The notes below the pieces were generated by a model. The model saw nothing but the letters and a program-made list of their open reading frames with translations. It was not told where the DNA came from and searched no databases. Shown here piece after piece: positions 33,237 through 43,975 of a stretch of DNA of 64,000 nucleotides. The stretch is taken from positions 310,001 through 374,000 of the forward strand of contig CANLWB010000003.1 in NCBI GenBank assembly GCA_947494695.1, given 5' to 3'. Source of the DNA: an uncultured Flavobacteriaceae bacterium (lineage in GTDB: Bacteria; Bacteroidota; Bacteroidia; Flavobacteriales; Flavobacteriaceae). A program made the position numbers and the translations under genes. The number at the start of each line of letters is the position of its first letter. Within the stretch, counting starts at the first letter, position 1.

Positions 33237-34715
33237 TTAATATGCTTTTGCAAACAATACTCTACCTTTAGAAGGCTTTCCAGAATACACACACACACCT
33301 TCTACCTTCTTCATATCTAATGGAATACAGCGAATGGTTGCTTTGGTGAGTTCTTTTATTTTTTCTTCAGTCTCGTTCGTTCCATCCCAATGCGCAGAAA
33401 CAAATCCTGTCTTCGTTTCTAAAATATCTTTAAACTCATCAAATGTATCAACCTCAGTGATATGAGTATTTCTAAATTCCAAAGCTTTATTAAATAAAGA
33501 TTCCTGAATCTCTTTTAATAAACGTTCTGAAGTTTCTACAACATCATCCAGGTTAATTGTCTGCTTACTCAAGGTATCACGACGTGCTAATTCTACTGTA
33601 CCTTGTTCTAAATCTTTAGGTCCAATAGCAATACGTAATGGCACACCTTGTAATTCGTGTTGTGCAAATTTTGCTCCTGGTCTGTGGGTGGTTCTATTAT
33701 CAAACTTTACAGAAATATTCTTATTTCTTAAATCACTAGAAATCTTATTGGCAACCTCTGTAATCTTATTTAAATCGTCTTCGCTCTTATAAATTGGCAC
33801 AATAACAACTTGGTTAGGTGCTAAATTTGGAGGTAAAACCAATCCATTATCATCACTATGTGTCATGATTAGTGCTCCCATTAGTCGTGTTGAAACCCCC
33901 CAGGAAGTCGCCCATACGTAATCCTGCTTTCCTTCTTTATTGGCGTATTTAACATCAAATGCCTTAGCGAAGTTCTGTCCGAGAAAATGTGAAGTTCCTG
34001 CCTGTAACGCCTTCCCGTCTTGCATTAAAGCCTCAATACAATAGGTTTCATCAGCTCCAGCAAAACGTTCACTTTCGGTTTTCACCCCCTGTACAACAGG
34101 TATGGCCATAAAATTTTCAACAAACGTAGCATATACGTTATTCATCAATTTGGCTTCCTCTAGAGCCTCTTCTTTCGTCTCATGAGCCGTATGTCCTTCT
34201 TGCCATAAAAACTCAGCAGTACGCAAAAATAAACGCGTACGCATTTCCCAACGTACAACATTGGCCCACTGGTTGATTAAAAGTGGTAAGTCTCTATACG
34301 ATTGAATCCACCCTCTATACGTGTTCCATATAATAGCTTCACTCGTAGGACGTACAATGAGTTCCTCTTCTAACTTAGCTTCGGGGTCTACTCTTAGTTT
34401 TCCCTGCTTATCCGGATCGTTCTGCAACCTGTAATGCGTTACAATAGCACATTCTTTCGCAAATCCTTCGGCATTTTTTTCTTCAGCTTCAAATAAACTT
34501 TTAGGTACAAATAAGGGGAAATAAGCGTTTTGGTGACCGGTTTCTTTAAACATTCTATCCAATTCTGCCTGCATCTTCTCCCAAATAGCATAACCATAGG
34601 GTTTAATCACCATACATCCTCTAACTGCCGAGTTCTCAGCTAAATCCGCTTTTACTACCAATTCGTTATACCATTTCGAGTAATCTTCTGCTCTACTAGT
34701 AAGTTTTTTGCTCAT
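33237..34715 (-). CDS. proS: Prolyl-tRNA synthetase (eukaryote/archaeal-like type)
   Basis: A 492-residue class II synthetase charging tRNA-Pro. Blocks: [20 protein letters not shown], motif 2 region [34 protein letters not shown], and the C-terminal anticodon domain [15 protein letters not shown]. It lacks the bacterial editing insert, as expected of the short type. I chose ATG 34715 ([15 protein letters not shown]) because the upstream in-frame extension runs into the divergent gene's promoter and matches nothing. Confidence 0.95.
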   Translation of the reverse strand: MSKKLTSRAEDYSKWYNELVVKADLAENSAVRGCMVIKPYGYAIWEKMQAELDRMFKETGHQNAYFPLFVPKSLFEAEEKNAEGFAKECAIVTHYRLQNDPDKQGKLRVDPEAKLEEELIVRPTSEAIIWNTYRGWIQSYRDLPLLINQWANVVRWEMRTRLFLRTAEFLWQEGHTAHETKEEALEEAKLMNNVYATFVENFMAIPVVQGVKTESERFAGADETYCIEALMQDGKALQAGTSHFLGQNFAKAFDVKYANKEGKQDYVWATSWGVSTRLMGALIMTHSDDNGLVLPPNLAPNQVVIVPIYKSEDDLNKITEVANKISSDLRNKNISVKFDNRTTHRPGAKFAQHELQGVPLRIAIGPKDLEQGTVELARRDTLSKQTINLDDVVETSERLLKEIQESLFNKALEFRNTHITEVDTFDEFKDILETKTGFVSAHWDGTNETEEKIKELTKATIRCIPLDMKKVEGVCVYSGKPSKGRVLFAKAY

Positions 34716-34775
34716 ATCAAAGTTTTGGCACAAATATTGTGACTTAGTTAAATAAAATAGTTCAACAAAACTAAC

Positions 34776-34783
34776 TATTTTTG
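34776..34783 (+). promoter_or_regulatory. Promoter -7 element of the low-complexity lipoprotein gene
   Basis: TATTTTTG, full match to TAnnTTTG, inside the right arm of the inverted repeat AAATAGTT (34756-34763)...AACTATTT (34774-34781) between proS and this gene. Confidence 0.55.
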
Positions 34784-34812
34784 TGATGTTCAACAATAAA
34801 ATTCTATGAGAT

Positions 34813-35964
34813 ATGCAATTTAACAACTACCTAAAAAAGAAAGCACCAATAGTGGCCATTTTAGGCTTGCTATTTGGATTGGCTTCATGTGGTTCTTACC
34901 AATATGTTGGAGCAGACGATGATGGTATTTATGCCAATACGACTAGACAAGTAAGCGTAGAAACCGCTCCGAACCCTAATCAAGTTGTTGAAGTGCCTAA
35001 CAGGTCTCGCAGCAATTTTTATGAAAATCATTTTAAAAATAAATCTTTAGAAGCCGAAAACCTATTCGCCGAGGATGCCGTGTTTACAGACATTGATTCT
35101 TATGAAGGAACAAATTATACTGAAAACGATACCATTGCGAACAATTATCAGGGATATGCTGGTTGGGGGCAGAACAGTAACGGTGTTACCGTAAACTATG
35201 TTGACAACGGTTGGAATAACTGGGGTTGGAATGCTGGTTTTGGCTGGGGTTGGAATAATTGGGGATGGAACAATTGGGGCTGGGGATGGAATTCCTGGGG
35301 ATACGATCCTTTTTGGTGTCCGCCATATTACGGTGGATTTTACGGTAACTGGGGTTATGGCAACAGGTACAACAGAGGGTACTATGCTGGTAATAGATAT
35401 TACGGAGGAAGACATCTTGCATACAATACAGGAAGAAGAGGCAGTTATTACGCTGCAAACACGTCTAGATCAAGAGGCTTTAGCAGAGGCAATATCAATT
35501 CATCAAGACGTAGTAGTGCTTCAGTACGCCATCTAAATAGAGGGCGTGCAACAACTTCAAGATACACGACTTCAAGGAGAAGTAGTACTGGTACTATCGC
35601 GAGAAACTATTCTAGAAACCAAAATTCTAACGGAACACGTAGATATACACAACGAAGAACAGTAACCTCCAGAACGCCATCGGCGAATTCGGTTAGAAGG
35701 TCGTCATCTTCAAGTGTGAGAAGAAATTCAAGTACAGTTTACAGACGTCCGTCGAATGCAAATAGTAGTTCTTCTGGTAATACAGCAAGAAGATCCAATT
35801 CATCGAGAAGTTCTTCTGGGTACTCTCCCAGTCGAAGTTCTAGGTCTAATTCATCGTACTCCAGATCTTCTGGCAGCCGTAGTTACTCAGGAAGCAGAAG
35901 TTCGGGAGGTAGAAGCTCGGGAGGTAGCAGGAGTTCTGGTTCTGGAGGAGGAAGACGTCGTTAA
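34813..35964 (+). CDS. Low-complexity Trp/Gly/Asn and Ser/Arg-rich lipoprotein
   Basis: A 383-residue protein with lipobox LASC (Cys26). The N-terminal third is ordinary and acidic. Residues about 118-170 are a run of short units such as NNWGW and WGWNS, with some 15 Trp in about 45 residues. From about 185 to the end the protein is Tyr/Gly-rich, then strongly basic Ser/Arg-rich ([17 protein letters not shown]), ending GGGRRR. It is predicted to be surface-attached and disordered, and could bind polysaccharide, nucleic acid or itself. No family is recognised with certainty. It precedes the OmpP1-like porin by 26 bp in the same direction. Confidence 0.75.
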   Translation: MQFNNYLKKKAPIVAILGLLFGLASCGSYQYVGADDDGIYANTTRQVSVETAPNPNQVVEVPNRSRSNFYENHFKNKSLEAENLFAEDAVFTDIDSYEGTNYTENDTIANNYQGYAGWGQNSNGVTVNYVDNGWNNWGWNAGFGWGWNNWGWNNWGWGWNSWGYDPFWCPPYYGGFYGNWGYGNRYNRGYYAGNRYYGGRHLAYNTGRRGSYYAANTSRSRGFSRGNINSSRRSSASVRHLNRGRATTSRYTTSRRSSTGTIARNYSRNQNSNGTRRYTQRRTVTSRTPSANSVRRSSSSSVRRNSSTVYRRPSNANSSSSGNTARRSNSSRSSSGYSPSRSSRSNSSYSRSSGSRSYSGSRSSGGRSSGGSRSSGSGGGRRR

Positions 35965-35990
35965 AATTCTTAAAATAAAATTCCATTTAT

Positions 35991-37529
35991 ATGAAAAAGT
36001 TTTATTTACTATTCATAGGTGTTCTATCTATGTCTTTAGTTGATGCTCAAGATATTAGTGACGCTTTAAGGTTTTCTCAAAATGACATACAGGGGACAGC
36101 TCGTTTTAGAGCCCTAAGTGGTGCGTTTGGAGCATTGGGGGGTGATATGAGTGCTCTAAGCTTAAATCCCGCTGGTTCGGCTGTTTTTAGCAGAAGTCAC
36201 ATGTCCTTTACACTATCCAATTTAGATGTCGAAAATGACACGCGTTATTTTAACGGAGCAAACAATTCTAACACATCCGATTTCGATATCAATCAAGGTG
36301 GTGCCGTTTTTGTATTTGCCTCCAATACCAATTCTCCATGGCGAAAATTCACAGTGGCAATTGCTTATGATAAGACAAATGATTATGATGATAATTGGAA
36401 AGCCAGAGGTTTAAACACCAATGACGATGGTGATTTCAGCAATTCCATTGCGAGTTATTTCTACGATTATGCTAAAGGTAAAAGGTTGGATGAAATATCT
36501 ACTTTTCCCGGTGAAACAATAACCGATGCTTACAGAGCCATAGGAAATCAGTATGGGTTTGCTCATCAACAAGCCTTTTTAGGATTTGAATCGTTTATTG
36601 TTGAACCAGATGATATAAACAATGATGCTAACACAACGTACCTTTCGAACGTTAGCGCAGGTAATTTCGACCACGATTACACCTACTCCTCTACTGGATA
36701 TAACGGAAAAGTGACTTTTAACGCAGCTGCTCAATATCAAGACAACCTGTTTTTAGGACTGAATTTAAACTCTCACTTTATAAATTATCAACGTACTACA
36801 CTTCTATTTGAAGATAATATCAATGTAGGGTCTATTGTTAATAGCATAGAATTTGAAAACTATTTATCGACTACCGGTACTGGTTTCTCTTTTCAACTTG
36901 GAGGTATTATGAAATTATCGCCAGAGGTTAGAGTTGGTATCACCTACGATTCTCCCATTTGGTACACCATTGAAGAGGAATCTAGTCAATACCTTGCTAC
37001 AGTAAGAGAAGATTCCGGATCTAATGTTACACAAGTTGTAAATCCGGATGTGTTAAGTGTTTTTCCAGAATACAGGGTGCAAACGCCATCTAAAATTTCT
37101 GGTAGCTTAGCCTACGTTTTCGCAAAGCAGGGGTTAATTAGTTTTGATTATTCTCGTAAGGATTACAGCAAAACGAAATTCAAACCAACGTCTGATGCCT
37201 TTTTCGCAGACCAAAATGACGTCATTAGTAACATATTAACAGATGCTTCTACCTATAGACTTGGTGCTGAATATAAGCATGAACAATTTAGTTTTAGAGG
37301 CGGTTACCGCTACGAAGAAAGCCCTTATGCCAATGGTAGTACTATTGGAGATTTAACTGGATTTTCTTTAGGTCTTGGCTATAATTTCGGAAATACAAAA
37401 TTAGATATTACATACGATCGATCTGAACAATCCTTCGAGACTCCACTCTATAACTTTGGACTGCTAGACACCGCAAATATTGATCGAATTAATTCTAACA
37501 TCACTCTTTCATTGAGCTTTAATATATAA
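35991..37529 (+). CDS. OmpP1/FadL-type outer-membrane transport protein
   Basis: A 512-residue protein with a signal peptide (about 1-19, ending LVDA). Its mature start, DISDALRFSQNDIQGTARFR, with LSGAFGALGGDMSALSLNPAG, is the hallmark hatch region of the OmpP1/FadL/TodX family in Bacteroidetes. The rest alternates beta strands and ends SNITLSLSFNI with a terminal aromatic, typical of a barrel. Such proteins pass hydrophobic molecules; the substrate is unknown. It is probably cotranscribed with the preceding lipoprotein. Confidence 0.9.
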   Translation: MKKFYLLFIGVLSMSLVDAQDISDALRFSQNDIQGTARFRALSGAFGALGGDMSALSLNPAGSAVFSRSHMSFTLSNLDVENDTRYFNGANNSNTSDFDINQGGAVFVFASNTNSPWRKFTVAIAYDKTNDYDDNWKARGLNTNDDGDFSNSIASYFYDYAKGKRLDEISTFPGETITDAYRAIGNQYGFAHQQAFLGFESFIVEPDDINNDANTTYLSNVSAGNFDHDYTYSSTGYNGKVTFNAAAQYQDNLFLGLNLNSHFINYQRTTLLFEDNINVGSIVNSIEFENYLSTTGTGFSFQLGGIMKLSPEVRVGITYDSPIWYTIEEESSQYLATVREDSGSNVTQVVNPDVLSVFPEYRVQTPSKISGSLAYVFAKQGLISFDYSRKDYSKTKFKPTSDAFFADQNDVISNILTDASTYRLGAEYKHEQFSFRGGYRYEESPYANGSTIGDLTGFSLGLGYNFGNTKLDITYDRSEQSFETPLYNFGLLDTANIDRINSNITLSLSFNI

Positions 37530-37555
37530 ATTGTCATTTTTTTAATCCTAAGATG

Positions 37556-37594
37556 AAGCCTTAAACAAACCATTGTTTAGGGCTTTATTTTTTT
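37556..37594 (+). terminator. Terminator after the OmpP1-like gene
   Basis: AAGCCTTAAACAA and TTGTTTAGGGCTT pair with one mismatch around ACCA, followed by TATTTTTTT. Confidence 0.75.
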
Positions 37595-37614
37595 CCCATC
37601 TTTATAAGCTCCTG

Positions 37615-37750
37615 ATACCATTTCTAACATTAAATTTCACATCAGAAATGGTATTAAAGCCAGGTATGATTTACATGTTTTTTTAATACAAAACCTTGGT
37701 TCGACATACGCATAATGAAAACTACCTCACGAATTATTTAATACCATTTT
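37615..37750. repeat. Palindromic element with ATACCATTT units
   Basis: ATACCATTTCT (37615-37625) and AGAAATGGTAT (37644-37654) form a perfect 11-bp inverted repeat; a third ATACCATTTT unit occurs at 37741-37750. Within the 419-bp gap before folE no gene is seen. Confidence 0.55.
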
Positions 37751-37913
37751 CGACTTAAAAACACGGAATTAACAGGTGAGTCTTTGCTTACATGATTTTA
37801 TTTTTTTTCAGCTACCTATCCTTTGTCAACCCCTTAAAAACGAACATCCATCAAGCACCAGCTCATAAAGATTAATTGTTTGTTAATACAAAACATAACA
37901 AAAGTGTTTTACT

Positions 37914-37921
37914 TATCTTTG
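37914..37921 (+). promoter_or_regulatory. Promoter -7 element of folE
   Basis: TATCTTTG, full match to TAnnTTTG, 27 bp upstream of the folE ATG. Confidence 0.65.
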
Positions 37922-37948
37922 CAGACTAAAAACATCACATAATAGCTA

Positions 37949-38626
37949 ATGAAAATTGAAAATAATATTGAAGAATTCGATCCATTAGGGGATGATCATG
38001 TTGGAACTTCTTCAAACACACCGCTACGTAATGATGCATTTAAGTTGTCGAATCAAGAAAAAATTGACATCATTAAAGATGATGTAAGACACATCATGGA
38101 GACCTTGGGTCTTGATTTAAAAGACGATAGCCTTAGTGGTACACCTAACCGAGTTGCCAAGATGTTTGTTAAAGAAATCTTTGGTGGGTTAGACCCTAAG
38201 AAAAAACCTAATGCCTCCACATTTGAAAATAAATATAAATATGGAGAAATGCTTGTAGAGAAGAACATTACTGTTTATTCCACATGCGAACATCATTTAT
38301 TACCAATAGTTGGTAGAGCTCATATTGCCTATATTTCTAGTGGAACTGTAGTTGGACTGTCTAAAATGAATCGCATTGTCGATTATTTTGCAAAACGACC
38401 TCAGGTTCAGGAGCGCCTTACCATTCAGGTAGTTAAGGAGCTTCAAGACGTTTTAGGCACCAAGGACGTCGCTTGTATCATAGATGCCAAACATCTGTGT
38501 GTTAACTCAAGAGGTATTAGAGATATAGAAAGTAGTACAGTAACTTCAGAATTTGGGGGTAAATTTAAAGAAGAAGCAACACGTAGAGAATTTTTAGATT
38601 ATATAAAATTAGATACTAAGTTTTAA
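37949..38626 (+). CDS. folE: GTP cyclohydrolase I (FolE)
   Basis: A 225-residue enzyme converting GTP to 7,8-dihydroneopterin triphosphate, the first step of folate synthesis. The zinc and catalytic blocks are VYSTCEHHLLPIVGRAHIAY (cysteine and two histidines) and CIIDAKHLCVNSRGI (second Cys). The N-terminal 45 residues are variable as usual. It lies 32 bp upstream of cysS in the same direction. Confidence 0.95.
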   Translation: MKIENNIEEFDPLGDDHVGTSSNTPLRNDAFKLSNQEKIDIIKDDVRHIMETLGLDLKDDSLSGTPNRVAKMFVKEIFGGLDPKKKPNASTFENKYKYGEMLVEKNITVYSTCEHHLLPIVGRAHIAYISSGTVVGLSKMNRIVDYFAKRPQVQERLTIQVVKELQDVLGTKDVACIIDAKHLCVNSRGIRDIESSTVTSEFGGKFKEEATRREFLDYIKLDTKF

Positions 38627-38658
38627 TTTTTTAACCACAACCAAATCCGTTTATCAAT

Positions 38659-40140
38659 ATGCAACTTTTTCAGCATCAACGCATTAAAATATACAACTCA
38701 CTAACAGGCAACAAAGAAATATTTAAACCCATTAATGAAGGCCACGTCGGCATGTACGTTTGTGGTCCTACTGTTTACAGCAATGTACACCTCGGTAATG
38801 TAAGGACTTTTATGTCTTTTGACATGGTCTTTAGGTACCTGAAACATCTGGGGTATAAAGTGCGTTATGTGAGAAATATTACAGATGCAGGTCATTTAGA
38901 AAATGATGCGGATACGGGTGAAGATAAGATTACTAAAAAAGCACGTTTAGAAGAAATTGAACCTATGGAGGTTGTGCAACGTTACACTGTTGATTTTCAC
39001 AACATACTAAACACATTAAACTTCCTCCCCCCTAGTATTGAGCCCACAGCTACGGGACATATTATCGAGCAGATTGAACTTATTAAAAATATTATTGATA
39101 ATGGGTTTGCTTACGTTAAGAATGGATCGGTTTACTTCGACGTTCATAAGTTCAATGAAACAAAAGAATACGGTAAATTAAGTAAACGCAAGCTCGACGA
39201 TCTGGTTCATAATACTCGTGCATTAGATGGACAGAGTGATAAAAAGAATCCTCAGGACTTTGCTTTATGGAAAAAAGCTGAGCCACAGCACATTATGCGT
39301 TGGCCTTCTCCATGGAGTGACGGTTTCCCGGGGTGGCACCTGGAATGTACCGCTATGAGCACCAAATACTTAGGAGACCAATTTGATATTCATGGTGGTG
39401 GTATGGATTTAAAATTTCCGCACCACGAATGTGAAATCGCCCAAAATGAAGCTGCCAAAGGAAAATCTCCAGTCAACTATTGGATGCATGCCAATATGCT
39501 TGAACTAAACGGACAGCGTATGTCTAAAACAACAGGAAATACAGTAAACCCTGGAGAACTATTATCTGGAGATAATACATTCTTTAGTAAGGCTTATGCC
39601 CCTAGTGTCATTCGCTTCTTTAACGCACAATCTTCTTATCGTAGTGTTTTAGATTTAACAGACGATGGTTTATTGGCCAGTGAAAAAGGATTTCATAGGT
39701 TAATGGATGCTGTAAATCTTTTAGATGATCTAAAGCCTTCACAAGCTTCGTCAATTGATGTGAACGCATGGAAACAGAAATGTTACGATGCGATGAATGA
39801 TGATTTTAATTCACCTATTCTCATCTCACATTTATTCGAAGCGTCTAAATACATTAATCAAATTAAAGAAGGCTCCGAAACATTATCTTCTGAGGATTTA
39901 AACACTTTTAACACCACAATTAACAATTTTGTTTTTGATGTTTTAGGACTAAAAAACACAAGTAAGAGCGATTCTGGAACAGATAAACTATCGGGAGCTG
40001 TGGACATCCTAATTAAATTAAGGCAAGAAGCACGAGCTAATAAAGACTTTGCTTTATCTGACAAAATTCGTGATGAATTAGCAGACGCTGGCATTCAACT
40101 TAACGATGGGAAAGATGGCACAACGTTCTCTGTGAACTAA
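38659..40140 (+). CDS. cysS: Cysteinyl-tRNA synthetase
   Basis: A 493-residue class I synthetase. The nucleotide motif is VHLGNVR in the HIGH position, with zinc-binding Cys in [17 protein letters not shown] and [10 protein letters not shown], and the KMSKS-type loop RMSKTTGN. Length is normal. It follows folE by 32 bp and may share its transcript. Confidence 0.95.
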   Translation: MQLFQHQRIKIYNSLTGNKEIFKPINEGHVGMYVCGPTVYSNVHLGNVRTFMSFDMVFRYLKHLGYKVRYVRNITDAGHLENDADTGEDKITKKARLEEIEPMEVVQRYTVDFHNILNTLNFLPPSIEPTATGHIIEQIELIKNIIDNGFAYVKNGSVYFDVHKFNETKEYGKLSKRKLDDLVHNTRALDGQSDKKNPQDFALWKKAEPQHIMRWPSPWSDGFPGWHLECTAMSTKYLGDQFDIHGGGMDLKFPHHECEIAQNEAAKGKSPVNYWMHANMLELNGQRMSKTTGNTVNPGELLSGDNTFFSKAYAPSVIRFFNAQSSYRSVLDLTDDGLLASEKGFHRLMDAVNLLDDLKPSQASSIDVNAWKQKCYDAMNDDFNSPILISHLFEASKYINQIKEGSETLSSEDLNTFNTTINNFVFDVLGLKNTSKSDSGTDKLSGAVDILIKLRQEARANKDFALSDKIRDELADAGIQLNDGKDGTTFSVN

Positions 40141-40236
40141 TATATTTCTGTAGCCCTGCTGAACTTATTTCAGTAAGACAGGAATCTTTTTAATTGAAAT
40201 TCAAAATATGAGGTTCTCGTTTTCCTTGGAATAATT

Positions 40237-40476
40237 ATGTTAAAAAAACTACTCATTGCACCGTTTTTATTTGTGATAAAAATTTATCAAATATTTATAT
40301 CACCAATAACTCCAGCAACCTGTAGATATACGCCAACCTGTTCGCATTATACTAAAGAAGCTTTACAAAAACACGGTCTGTTTAAAGGTGGGTGGTTAGC
40401 CTTGAAACGTATTTTTAGTTGTCATCCTTGGGGAGGTAGTGGTTACGACCCTGTTCCTGATAAGGATGACAACTAA
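40237..40476 (+). CDS. yidD: Membrane protein insertion efficiency factor YidD
   Basis: A 79-residue protein with the complete family signature: [40 protein letters not shown] and a final [13 protein letters not shown]. It helps YidC-dependent membrane protein insertion at the inner membrane. The preceding gap (40141-40236) holds a GCTGAACTTATTTCAG-type palindrome that recurs in flavobacterial intergenic DNA. Confidence 0.92.
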   Translation: MLKKLLIAPFLFVIKIYQIFISPITPATCRYTPTCSHYTKEALQKHGLFKGGWLALKRIFSCHPWGGSGYDPVPDKDDN

Positions 40477-40693
40477 AAATACCGCCAACCCGCCAGCGAA
40501 GATTTATGTCGTTTAATATTGAAGTGATTTATAAATATCTTCTTCTATTTTATAAAAGTTTTATCTAATTTCATTCGATAATCCGTAAATAGGCTTTCTC
40601 AAAGAACTAAATCGTAATCTAAAACAAAATTTTTTCATACGAATTCGTTACTTTTAAACTCAAACTAGTTTTCTAACCCTTAAGGTATTTACT

Positions 40694-43600
40694 TTGAAAA
40701 TTAAAAAATTCTGGAAACGAATTTTATTTGCGCTAATCTTAGTTCCTGTTTCATTAGTAGGAAGTCTCATGCTATACATTCAGAGCAACCAATCTCAAAT
40801 TATTAAAGAAGAGATCGTAAAGCTAAATAAAGAACACAAGGGTCTTATTAGCGTTGGTGAAAGTAAATTATCCCTTTTTGGTAATTTTCCGCACATCTCA
40901 ATAAAAATTTACGATGTGCGAATTTTTGAAACAAAGGAGGACAATGCGCCCATTATAATGGATGTAAAAGACATATACATAGGTTTTAACCTGTGGGATA
41001 TTGTTAATAAAAACTATGATATTCAATCTCTATTAGTTGAAGAAGGCGTTTTTAATATTGTCATTCATGAAAATAATACGACTAATATTCAAAACTCCCT
41101 GGCCGGCTCCTCTGAAACAGCTCCCCCTCCGATTAATATACACCTAAAAAAAATTAAACTTAAAAATCTGGATATCCACACGTTAGATGAAGTCACGCAT
41201 ACAGATGTCGAAAAATTCATGTACGCAGGAAAGGGCGGTTTTAGTTTAAAAGATGGCGTCATCGCCGGGCATATAGATACAGATTTTGAGTTAAACGTAA
41301 TAAAAGACGGAGATACCACCTTTGTTCGTAAAAAACATTTTGAAGTTCATACAGATCTTGTATTTGATGAATACACCGGTATTATTGACATAGAACCTTC
41401 TGGTATTGTAATGGAACATGGCAATTTTGAGTTAGAAGGCTCTATAGACACAAAGAACGATATGGATCTCGATCTTAGTATAAAAGGAACTAAGCCTAAT
41501 TTTGATATGCTTATCGCGTTTGCTCCAACCGATATAATCCCCTTATTAGAAAAATACAAAAATGCTGGTGAAATCGATTTTAATGCTAGCATTCAAGGGC
41601 CCGCTAACAAAGGAAACAGGCCTTTTATCAATGCTGATTTCAGAGCTGGAAAAGCCTTTTTAGAAAATACCGAAAGAGATAAAAAGATAGATAATGTAGG
41701 CTTCAAAGGGCATTTTACTAATGGAGCAAATAGAGACGCCAGTACCATGGAGTTTTCTCTAACCGATATGACGGCATCTTTGGAAAAGGGAGAATTTGAA
41801 GGTTCTATTTTCGTGAAGAATTTTGACTCCCCGGAAGTGGATATGCAAATAACATCAAATTTCAATCTCGATTTTATTGCAGACTTTTTTGAACTGGAGC
41901 ATGTACAAGATGCCTCTGGACAAGTTTCGTTGAAAATGAATTTTCATGATATTGTTGATATTGAACACCCCGAAAAAGCCTTACAAGAACTCAACCGGGC
42001 ATACTTTTCTGAATTGATTGTAAAAGATTTGAGTTTAGTAGCCAAAGAACTTCCCGCTCCCCTGCATAATTTAAATGTACATTTAATCATGAATGGCAAG
42101 GAAGCAACCCTGAGCCAGTTTGAATTGTTAATGGGAAAATCAGACCTGTCTGTAACTGGTTTTCTTACAAACCTACCTGCAATATTGCATCATACTAACA
42201 TTCCGGTAGAAGCTCATTTAAATATTACCTCCAATGACTTAGATATTGCCCAATTAACTGGTTTTTCAAAACAAAACAATACTCAAACCGGTTTCGACGA
42301 GCAAATAGAAGATTTAAGTCTTGGGCTTTCTTTTAAAACTTCAGCCAAAGATTTTACAGAATCTAAGTATTTACCCAAAGGGGATTTTTTTATAGATAGT
42401 TTATATGCAAACTTAAAGCATTATCCACATCAACTGCATGATTTTCATGCCGATGTTTTAATAGATGACAAAGACTTAAAAGTTATAGATTTTACCGGTT
42501 ACATAGATGATAGTGATTTTCATTTGGATGGGCTAATACATGATTATGCGTTTTGGATGCAACCCCAACTTAATGGAGATGTAAATCTGGATATCAATCT
42601 TAATTCTAAAAAGTTAAGGCTAGAAGATGTCTTTTCGTATAAAGGAGAAAATTATGTTCCAAAAGAATACCGACATGAAACTTTTGATGATTTGGCATTG
42701 CATTTTACTTCCGGTATGCATTATAAAGATTCTGCTTTGCATTCCATCGATGTGGCTTTAGACAAGTTAGATACAAAAATGAAATTGCATCCGCTTCGTT
42801 TTGACAATTTTAAGGGACATATACAGTACGAAGATGAACACCTAATAATAAAAGACTTTCATGGGGAAATAGGAGCTACCAATTTTAATTTCGATTTAAA
42901 CTATTATTTTGGGGAAAATCCGAAAATAAAGAAAAGAGATAATTATCTAAAATTAAATGCAGATTATATAGACTTTGATGCACTTTTCAAATTCGATTTA
43001 AGTCCGCCAAAACCTGCAGAAGTTGCTATTTCTAAAACTGTAGATGTAAAAGCACATGCAGAGGCTTTCAATTTATATGAGTTACCTTTTACAGATATGC
43101 AATTTAAGGCAGATATAGCTCACTTTATTTACCACAGGATTGATCTTCAAAATATCAAAGCAGATTTAAAAACAACACCTAACCATTACATTTATATAGA
43201 TACGTTAAATATGGATGCTGCAGGAGGACATATTCGATTAAGTGGTTATTTTAATGGTAGCGATCCAAAACATATTTATATGCAACCAGATTTGGTTATG
43301 AATCATGTTGATTTGGATAAATTGCTGTTCAAATTTGAAAATTTTGGGCAAGATCATCTCATTTCAGAAAATTTACAAGGGAAACTTACCTCCAGAATTA
43401 AAGGTAAGATTAGAGTATACCCGGATATGGTGCCAGATCTGGATCAATCTACTATAGAAATAGATGTAAAAGTATTAAATGGAAGACTAAAAAATTACGA
43501 TCCAATGCTTGCGCTTTCAGATTATATGGGAGATAAAAACCTGCAAAACATTCGGTTTGATACCTTAAAAAATAACCTGAATATAAAGCAAGGTAAAATT

Positions 43601-43885
43601 AGTATTCCCTCTATGACGATTAAATCTAGCTTAGGCCATATGGAATTATCCGGCACCCATGATAGCAACCAAAAAATCGATTATTATTTACGCATTCCCT
43701 GGAAAACCGTCAGGAAAGCTGCCTGGCAAAAGTTATTTGGAAACAAGGATACTGTTGTTAATCAAGGACAAGAAGATGAGATTGTAGAAATAGACCCTAA
43801 CAAAAAAGTAAGGTATCTCAATCTAAAGATTAAAGGAAGCATTGATGACTATAAAATTTCATTAGGCAAGAAAAAAGAAAAGTAA
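40694..43885 (+). CDS. Large AsmA-like family protein
   Basis: A 1063-residue protein with one N-terminal membrane helix (ILFALILVPVSLVGSLMLYI), followed by a long beta-rich repetitive periplasmic body and an AsmA-C-like end (KIDYYLRIPWKTVRKAAWQK). AsmA-like proteins bridge the membranes and are thought to move phospholipids to the outer membrane. Its start is TTG at 40694; no ATG lies nearby in frame. The gap upstream (40477-40693) contains no gene. It is well separated from its neighbours. Confidence 0.8.
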   Translation: MKIKKFWKRILFALILVPVSLVGSLMLYIQSNQSQIIKEEIVKLNKEHKGLISVGESKLSLFGNFPHISIKIYDVRIFETKEDNAPIIMDVKDIYIGFNLWDIVNKNYDIQSLLVEEGVFNIVIHENNTTNIQNSLAGSSETAPPPINIHLKKIKLKNLDIHTLDEVTHTDVEKFMYAGKGGFSLKDGVIAGHIDTDFELNVIKDGDTTFVRKKHFEVHTDLVFDEYTGIIDIEPSGIVMEHGNFELEGSIDTKNDMDLDLSIKGTKPNFDMLIAFAPTDIIPLLEKYKNAGEIDFNASIQGPANKGNRPFINADFRAGKAFLENTERDKKIDNVGFKGHFTNGANRDASTMEFSLTDMTASLEKGEFEGSIFVKNFDSPEVDMQITSNFNLDFIADFFELEHVQDASGQVSLKMNFHDIVDIEHPEKALQELNRAYFSELIVKDLSLVAKELPAPLHNLNVHLIMNGKEATLSQFELLMGKSDLSVTGFLTNLPAILHHTNIPVEAHLNITSNDLDIAQLTGFSKQNNTQTGFDEQIEDLSLGLSFKTSAKDFTESKYLPKGDFFIDSLYANLKHYPHQLHDFHADVLIDDKDLKVIDFTGYIDDSDFHLDGLIHDYAFWMQPQLNGDVNLDINLNSKKLRLEDVFSYKGENYVPKEYRHETFDDLALHFTSGMHYKDSALHSIDVALDKLDTKMKLHPLRFDNFKGHIQYEDEHLIIKDFHGEIGATNFNFDLNYYFGENPKIKKRDNYLKLNADYIDFDALFKFDLSPPKPAEVAISKTVDVKAHAEAFNLYELPFTDMQFKADIAHFIYHRIDLQNIKADLKTTPNHYIYIDTLNMDAAGGHIRLSGYFNGSDPKHIYMQPDLVMNHVDLDKLLFKFENFGQDHLISENLQGKLTSRIKGKIRVYPDMVPDLDQSTIEIDVKVLNGRLKNYDPMLALSDYMGDKNLQNIRFDTLKNNLNIKQGKISIPSMTIKSSLGHMELSGTHDSNQKIDYYLRIPWKTVRKAAWQKLFGNKDTVVNQGQEDEIVEIDPNKKVRYLNLKIKGSIDDYKISLGKKKEK

Positions 43886-43975
43886 CATCTTATTTTGAAA
43901 AATTTCACCAGAGGATGAACCTTTTTTGTGAGGAATATGTTCTATTTTCTTAATACACCTATTTAACTATTGTAT

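Noticed and set aside
34716-34826. N-terminal extension of proS
   Set aside because: The extension has no similarity to the family and would overlap the promoter and start of the divergent lipoprotein gene; ATG 34715 gives the normal N-terminus.
35062-35536. Long antisense and alternative frames within the low-complexity lipoprotein gene
   Set aside because: They arise from the repeated WGWN and Ser/Arg codons; no starts or ribosome sites fit, and their composition is a mirror of the real frame.
37530-37948. Riboswitch before folE
   Set aside because: The palindromes do not match a known aptamer layout, and they lie upstream of the promoter element at 37914, so they would not be in the mRNA.
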